Of a DNA stretch of 64,000 bases, positions 60,481 to 64,000 are shown one piece after another. Every line of letters begins with the position of its first letter. The first letter of the stretch is position 1. Both the position numbers and the translations under genes were made by a program. Under the pieces are notes generated by a model. The model made no database searches, was not told the origin of the DNA, and was given only the letters and a program-made list of their open reading frames with translations. The DNA comes from Bog-159 sp049511415 (GTDB taxonomy: Bacteria > Acidobacteriota > Terriglobia > Bryobacterales > Bryobacteraceae): positions 62,001 to 126,000 of the forward strand of contig JBEKYC010000009.1 in the NCBI GenBank assembly GCA_049511415.1, given 5' to 3'.

Positions 60481-62325
60481 ATGTCGACGTTAGAGGTGTC
60501 GCCGGCGGAACCGCGCGTAAGCGACGGCCGGCATGCCGTAGTCAACGATTTTTCCATACAAATTGCAACTGTGAATGGATCGGGCAGCCAGACAGCCAAC
60601 ACGGTACTGATGCGCTCGATCTTTCAGATGGGCGTTCCGGTCTCCGGGAAGAACATGTTCCCGTCGAACATCGCCGGACTGCCTACCTGGTTCACCATCC
60701 GCGCCAGCAAGCACGGATACATTGGCCGCAAGAAAGAGATCGATTTTCTGGTGGCCATGAATCCGGAGACCGCCCGCGAAGACGTGATGAACTTGGACAG
60801 CGGCGCCGCCGTGGTTTATGACGAGCCGCTGAAGCTGGATGCGTTGCGCTCGGATCTGCATTTTTATCCGGTGCCCTTCGACAAACTGGTCGCGCCGGTG
60901 TGCCCGGACGCCAAGCTGCGCAAACTGGTGCGCAACATGATTTACGACGGCATTGTGGCCTGGCTGCTGTCGATAGACATGGACGAGATCCGCAAGGCCC
61001 TGGTGAAGCAATTCGGCAAGCGCAAGGCCAAGGCCGCGGAGTTGAACTTGGGCGCGGCACAGGCCGGCCACGATTTTGCGGCGCGCACGTTCACTAAGAG
61101 CGATCCCTACCGGGTCGAGCGCATGAACAAGAACGTGGGTAAGATCATCATCGAGGGCAATACCGCTTGTGCGCTCGGTGCCATGTTCGCCGGAGTGACG
61201 GTAGTCACCTGGTACCCGATCACTCCGTCCTCGTCACTGGTCGAGTCGCTGATCGGCTATCTGCGGCGCTTCCGCATCGACAAGGAAACCGGCCGCGCCA
61301 CGTTCGCCGTGGTGCAGGCTGAAGACGAACTGGCTTCCATCGGCATGGCCCTGGGCGCCGGATGGGCGGGCGCGCGCTCCATGACGGCCACGGCCGGTCC
61401 CGGCATTTCGCTGATGTCGGAGTTCGTAGGCCTGGGCTATTACGCCGAGGTTCCGGCGGTGATTTACGATGTGCAGCGCGTAGGTCCCTCGACGGGACTG
61501 CCGACGCGCACCATGCAGGGGGATATACTTTCGACCGCGGTGCTGTCGCACGGCGATACGCAGCACCCTTTGTTCTTCCCGAATTCGCCCCTGGAATGCT
61601 TCACCATGTCGCAGGACGCCTTTGACTTCGCCGAGCGCTTCCAGACGCCTGTGTTTGTGATGACGGATCTCGATCTGGGCATGAACAACTGGATGTCGGA
61701 CCCGTTCCCGTATCCCGAAAAGCCGATCGACCGCGGCAAAGTTTTGACTGCCGAGGATTTGGATAAACTCGGCGGATTCGCCCGCTATAAAGATGTGGAT
61801 GGCGACGGCGTCGGTTACCGTACTCTGCCCGCCACCAATCATGCGGCCGGCGCCTACTTCACGCGCGGTAGCGGCCATAACGAAAAGGCCCAATACACCG
61901 AGCGGGAAGACGATTACATCAACAACATGGACCGGCTGACCCATAAGTTCCAGGTCATGCGCCAGCACGTGCCCGCGCCCGAGATTAAGTATCACGAGGA
62001 AGCTCAGATCGGGTTCGTGGCGGCGGGCACTTCGCACTACGCGGTGGATGAAAGCTGCGATCAGTTGCTTTCCGAATATCAGATTCCGGCCGGCTACTTC
62101 CGGCTGCGCGGCTATCCGTTTAACGCCCAGTTGGCGGAGTTCATCGACCGTCACGAACGCGTATACGTGGTGGATCAGAACCGCGACGGACAGATTCTGT
62201 CTCTGATGCGCATGGAGATGACGCCGGAACAAATTGCTAAATTGCGCAGCGTTCGATATTACGGCGGGCTGCCTTTGGATGCCCGCACGGTTACGGATGA
62301 AGTCATCCGGCAGGAGGGCAGATGA
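60481..62325 (+). CDS. korA: 2-oxoacid:ferredoxin oxidoreductase, fused gamma-alpha subunit
   Basis: A 614-residue protein in which the gamma domain (about 15-190, SIQIATVNGSGSQTANTVLM) precedes the alpha domain, the arrangement of KorA-type enzymes. Alpha motifs include YPITPSSSLVESLIGYLRRF, ATAGPGISLMSEFVGLGYYA and YDVQRVGPSTGLPTRTMQGD. With KorB it converts 2-oxoglutarate or another 2-oxoacid plus CoA to acyl-CoA and reduced ferredoxin. It overlaps korB by four bases. The reduced ferredoxin could feed the NuoEF/ferredoxin operon at 5168-13391, though no direct link is shown. Confidence 0.93.
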   Translation: MSTLEVSPAEPRVSDGRHAVVNDFSIQIATVNGSGSQTANTVLMRSIFQMGVPVSGKNMFPSNIAGLPTWFTIRASKHGYIGRKKEIDFLVAMNPETAREDVMNLDSGAAVVYDEPLKLDALRSDLHFYPVPFDKLVAPVCPDAKLRKLVRNMIYDGIVAWLLSIDMDEIRKALVKQFGKRKAKAAELNLGAAQAGHDFAARTFTKSDPYRVERMNKNVGKIIIEGNTACALGAMFAGVTVVTWYPITPSSSLVESLIGYLRRFRIDKETGRATFAVVQAEDELASIGMALGAGWAGARSMTATAGPGISLMSEFVGLGYYAEVPAVIYDVQRVGPSTGLPTRTMQGDILSTAVLSHGDTQHPLFFPNSPLECFTMSQDAFDFAERFQTPVFVMTDLDLGMNNWMSDPFPYPEKPIDRGKVLTAEDLDKLGGFARYKDVDGDGVGYRTLPATNHAAGAYFTRGSGHNEKAQYTEREDDYINNMDRLTHKFQVMRQHVPAPEIKYHEEAQIGFVAAGTSHYAVDESCDQLLSEYQIPAGYFRLRGYPFNAQLAEFIDRHERVYVVDQNRDGQILSLMRMEMTPEQIAKLRSVRYYGGLPLDARTVTDEVIRQEGR

Positions 62326-63365
62326 GCACCGCAGCAGCGCCGCCACCGAAGAAAGTGAATCGCATTGGGCTGGAAGTCCTGAATTATAAGGGCGCCAAGA
62401 CCACGCTGTGCGCCGGTTGCGGACACAACGCCATCTCCGAGCGCATCGTGGAATGCTTTTATGAGCTGGGCGTGGAACCCTGGCGCGTGGGGAAGTTTTC
62501 GGGTATCGGCTGCTCGTCGAAGTCGCCCGCCTATTTCCTGAGCCTGTCGCACGGCTTCAACGCCGTGCACGGCCGCATGCCGGCCATTGCCACGGGCGCG
62601 ATGCTGGGTAACCGTAATATGCTGGGCCTGGGCGTGACCGGTGACGGTGACACGGCGTCCATCGGCATCGGCCAATTCATGCACCTGGTGCGGCGCAATC
62701 TGCCGATGATTTATATCATCGAAGACAACGGCGTGTATGGTCTTACCAAGGGCCAGTTTTCGGCCACGGCCGATCTGGGGTCGAAGCTGAAGACCGGCGT
62801 GATCAACGACCTGCCGCCCTTCGATTGCTGCGCGCTGGCGCTGCGCTGGGGCGCCACCTTCGTGGCCCGGTCGTTCTCCGGTGACAAGAAGCAACTCCAG
62901 GCGCTGTTGAAGGCGGCCATCGCGCACAATGGGCTTTCGGTGATCGACGTGGTGTCGCCCTGCGTGACCTTCAACGATCATGAAGGTTCCACCAAGAGCT
63001 ACAGCTACATGAAAGAGCACGAAGAGGTCCTGCACGAGATCGACTTCGTGCCGGCCTACGAGGATATTTCCATCGAGATCCCCGAAGGTGAAGTGCGCGA
63101 TGTGCAATTGCATGATGGGTCGCACTTACGCATACGCAAGTTAGGCCGCGATTACGACCCCACCAATCGCGCGGCGGCCGCGGCGGCGCTGGAAGAAGCC
63201 GCCAAGCACGAAGAAGTGCTCACCGGCGTGCTCTACGTCAATACCGAGAAACCTAATTTCCTGGAGATGCTGAACATGGCGGAAGAGCCGCTGGCGACGC
63301 TGCCGCAATCGAAGACCCGGCCGCCGGCGGAGGCGCTCGAGGTGATTATGGAGGAACTGCGGTAG
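62322..63365 (+). CDS. korB: 2-oxoacid:ferredoxin oxidoreductase, beta subunit
   Basis: A 347-residue subunit binding TPP and a [4Fe-4S] cluster: TTLCAGCGHNAISERIVECF, FSGIGCSSKSPAYF, the TPP motif GVTGDGDTASIGIGQFMHLV and a later SPCVTFNDHEGSTKSYS. The C-terminal extension (about 240-347) is longer than in minimal beta subunits. It translates right after korA and ends the operon before a long gene-free gap. Confidence 0.93.
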   Translation: MSTAAAPPPKKVNRIGLEVLNYKGAKTTLCAGCGHNAISERIVECFYELGVEPWRVGKFSGIGCSSKSPAYFLSLSHGFNAVHGRMPAIATGAMLGNRNMLGLGVTGDGDTASIGIGQFMHLVRRNLPMIYIIEDNGVYGLTKGQFSATADLGSKLKTGVINDLPPFDCCALALRWGATFVARSFSGDKKQLQALLKAAIAHNGLSVIDVVSPCVTFNDHEGSTKSYSYMKEHEEVLHEIDFVPAYEDISIEIPEGEVRDVQLHDGSHLRIRKLGRDYDPTNRAAAAAALEEAAKHEEVLTGVLYVNTEKPNFLEMLNMAEEPLATLPQSKTRPPAEALEVIMEELR

Positions 63366-63764
63366 CGGAGCTGACGCTTCGCGCGGGCTGAATCGCTGCT
63401 TGGGTTAGACGATCGCTGGGTGAGTGCCAGGGCAACGACCAGTTCCCCGGCCCTGGTTCTGCATCGTCGCCAATCCAATAATGCCGGACTCGCCCCATTG
63501 CGTGCCAAGCCGGCTACCAATCCGGGATGTGACTTCTCCTAACGCCGTTTCCGGCCAATTGCGATGTCGCTAGGGGCTGCTGGATCAATCTGAGCTCTGT
63601 ACGAGTAGCCGACAATCCGCCCGGAGCGTGCCGTACACTTCCCAGATTGCCGTTTGGGGCTCGTAATACGACTAGCCGACCCCTTCGAGCTGCTACATCG
63701 AGAGAGTCGTTCGCTAAGTTACCCAGCCAGTGTTTTCAGCTCTCTCAAATCTTCTTTGAGTAGA
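63366..63764. other. Gene-free gap after korB
   Basis: Nearly 400 bases with no supported gene. A 7-bp hairpin (GCGGAGC/GCTTCGC, one GT pair) at 63365-63382 lies just after korB and may act in termination or be a worn repeat copy; no T-run follows. A 6-bp hairpin (CTCAAA/TTTGAG, 63744-63760) lies five bases past the stop of the minus-strand DinB gene. Open frames here are short and lack family pattern. Confidence 0.5.
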
Positions 63765-64000
63765 TTATTGTGCGGCGGCTCTCTCGCGACGGCCCTCCAT
63801 CAAGAACATGGCGAAGTCCGTGGCGAGCGGCTTAGCGGCAAGCTGCCGCATCATTAGCGCGACTTGACCCCGGTGGTAAGTGGAATGGTTCGCCAAATGT
63901 TGCATGAGGTGCGCCAGACTAATTTGTGTTTCGCAAACAGGAAGCATCCTTCGCAAGGATTCGTTTGTTACACGATTCACGAACTCGACCTGTTCTCTCT
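63765..64000 (-). CDS. DinB-family protein, C-terminal part (gene continues past window edge)
   Basis: The minus-strand frame stays open to base 64000 (EQVEFVNRVTNESLRRMLP before the first internal GTG), so the N-terminal part lies to the right. The seen part (AHLMQHLANHSTYHRGQVAL, MMRQLAAKPLATDFAMFLME) matches the DinB four-helix bundle, with metal His residues in HLMQHLANHSTYHRGQ. DinB members are often thiol transferases or of unknown role; this one cannot be classified from its end. Confidence 0.8.
   Translation of the reverse strand, partial: REQVEFVNRVTNESLRRMLPVCETQISLAHLMQHLANHSTYHRGQVALMMRQLAAKPLATDFAMFLMEGRRERAAAQ

Noticed and set aside
63654..63857. Plus-strand frame overlapping the DinB gene end
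   Set aside because: It is antisense to a recognisable DinB C-terminus and has no family match.
1..64000. tRNA or rRNA genes
   Set aside because: No cloverleaf with a conserved TTCGAATC-like arm and no rRNA blocks were recognised by eye; a covariance search would settle it.

Overview
The window looks like chromosomal DNA of an Acidobacteriota bacterium of the Solibacter/Bryobacterales type. It is GC-rich and tightly packed, with many 4-base ATGA/GTGA overlaps. It carries markers typical of that lineage: a free-standing Solibacter C-terminal domain protein (TIGR03437-like, 31249-32067), a VWFA protein of the acidobacterial TIGR03436 type (20680-21624), DUF1080, DUF2277 and DUF3106 proteins, and many secreted beta-propellers. 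These family names come from memory of the sequence patterns, not from a search. I see no rRNA, tRNA, CRISPR array, intact IS or prophage. Both window edges cut a gene: a P-type ATPase on the left and a DinB-family gene on the right.

Layout. (1) 3-5159, plus strand: a heavy-metal P-type ATPase fused in one frame to an HflK-like SPFH protein, then HflC-like, a second HflK-like protein with a His-rich tail, and two small exported or membrane proteins. (2) 13391-5168, minus strand: an almost gapless operon encoding a PQQ-like propeller, an NHL propeller, a Tat-exported multi-cluster ferredoxin, a NapH/NosR-like membrane Fe-S protein, a small membrane segment that reads without a stop into a NuoE-like subunit, a NuoF-like subunit and a GltD/NuoG-like flavoprotein. 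Together these could move electrons between NAD(P)H and the membrane or periplasm. (3) 13452-24659: secreted unknowns, an MsbA-type exporter, a possible FAM20/HipA-like kinase fold, a PLD-family protein, an LPQTG-tailed protein, a VWFA protein and ComEC. (4) 24672-37685: surface polysaccharide genes (GT4, two Wzy/WaaL-like proteins, Wzz, a bacterial sugar transferase, GT-C) mixed with a TolB-like propeller, an ornithine-cyclodeaminase homologue, a YprB-like nuclease and a BNR sialidase-like protein. (5) 37690-44801: two decayed gene remnants, ThpR, plsY-gpsA, an ECF sigma/anti-sigma/DUF3106 module and several small proteins. (6) 44946-49818: a MacA-like adaptor with a MacB-like ATPase but no permease, a small P-loop kinase, a Gfo/Idh/MocA oxidoreductase and an esterase. 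(7) 49880-57724: a polyamine uptake and oxidation operon (class III aminotransferase, PotD, PotA, FAD amine oxidase, PotB, PotC, second FAD amine oxidase), followed by AraC, cupin and VOC genes. (8) 60481-63365: korAB, 2-oxoacid:ferredoxin oxidoreductase.

A family of short GC-rich double-hairpin repeats (core GCGGGGCT-TT/TC-AGCCCCGC) is scattered through the window. Two copies lie inside coding sequence: one where the small membrane gene runs into the NuoE-like gene, the other in the Tat leader of an amine oxidase. Both appear to have altered proteins. The strongest candidates for undescribed biology are the metal-ATPase/SPFH fusion locus and the propeller-ferredoxin-NADH dehydrogenase operon.
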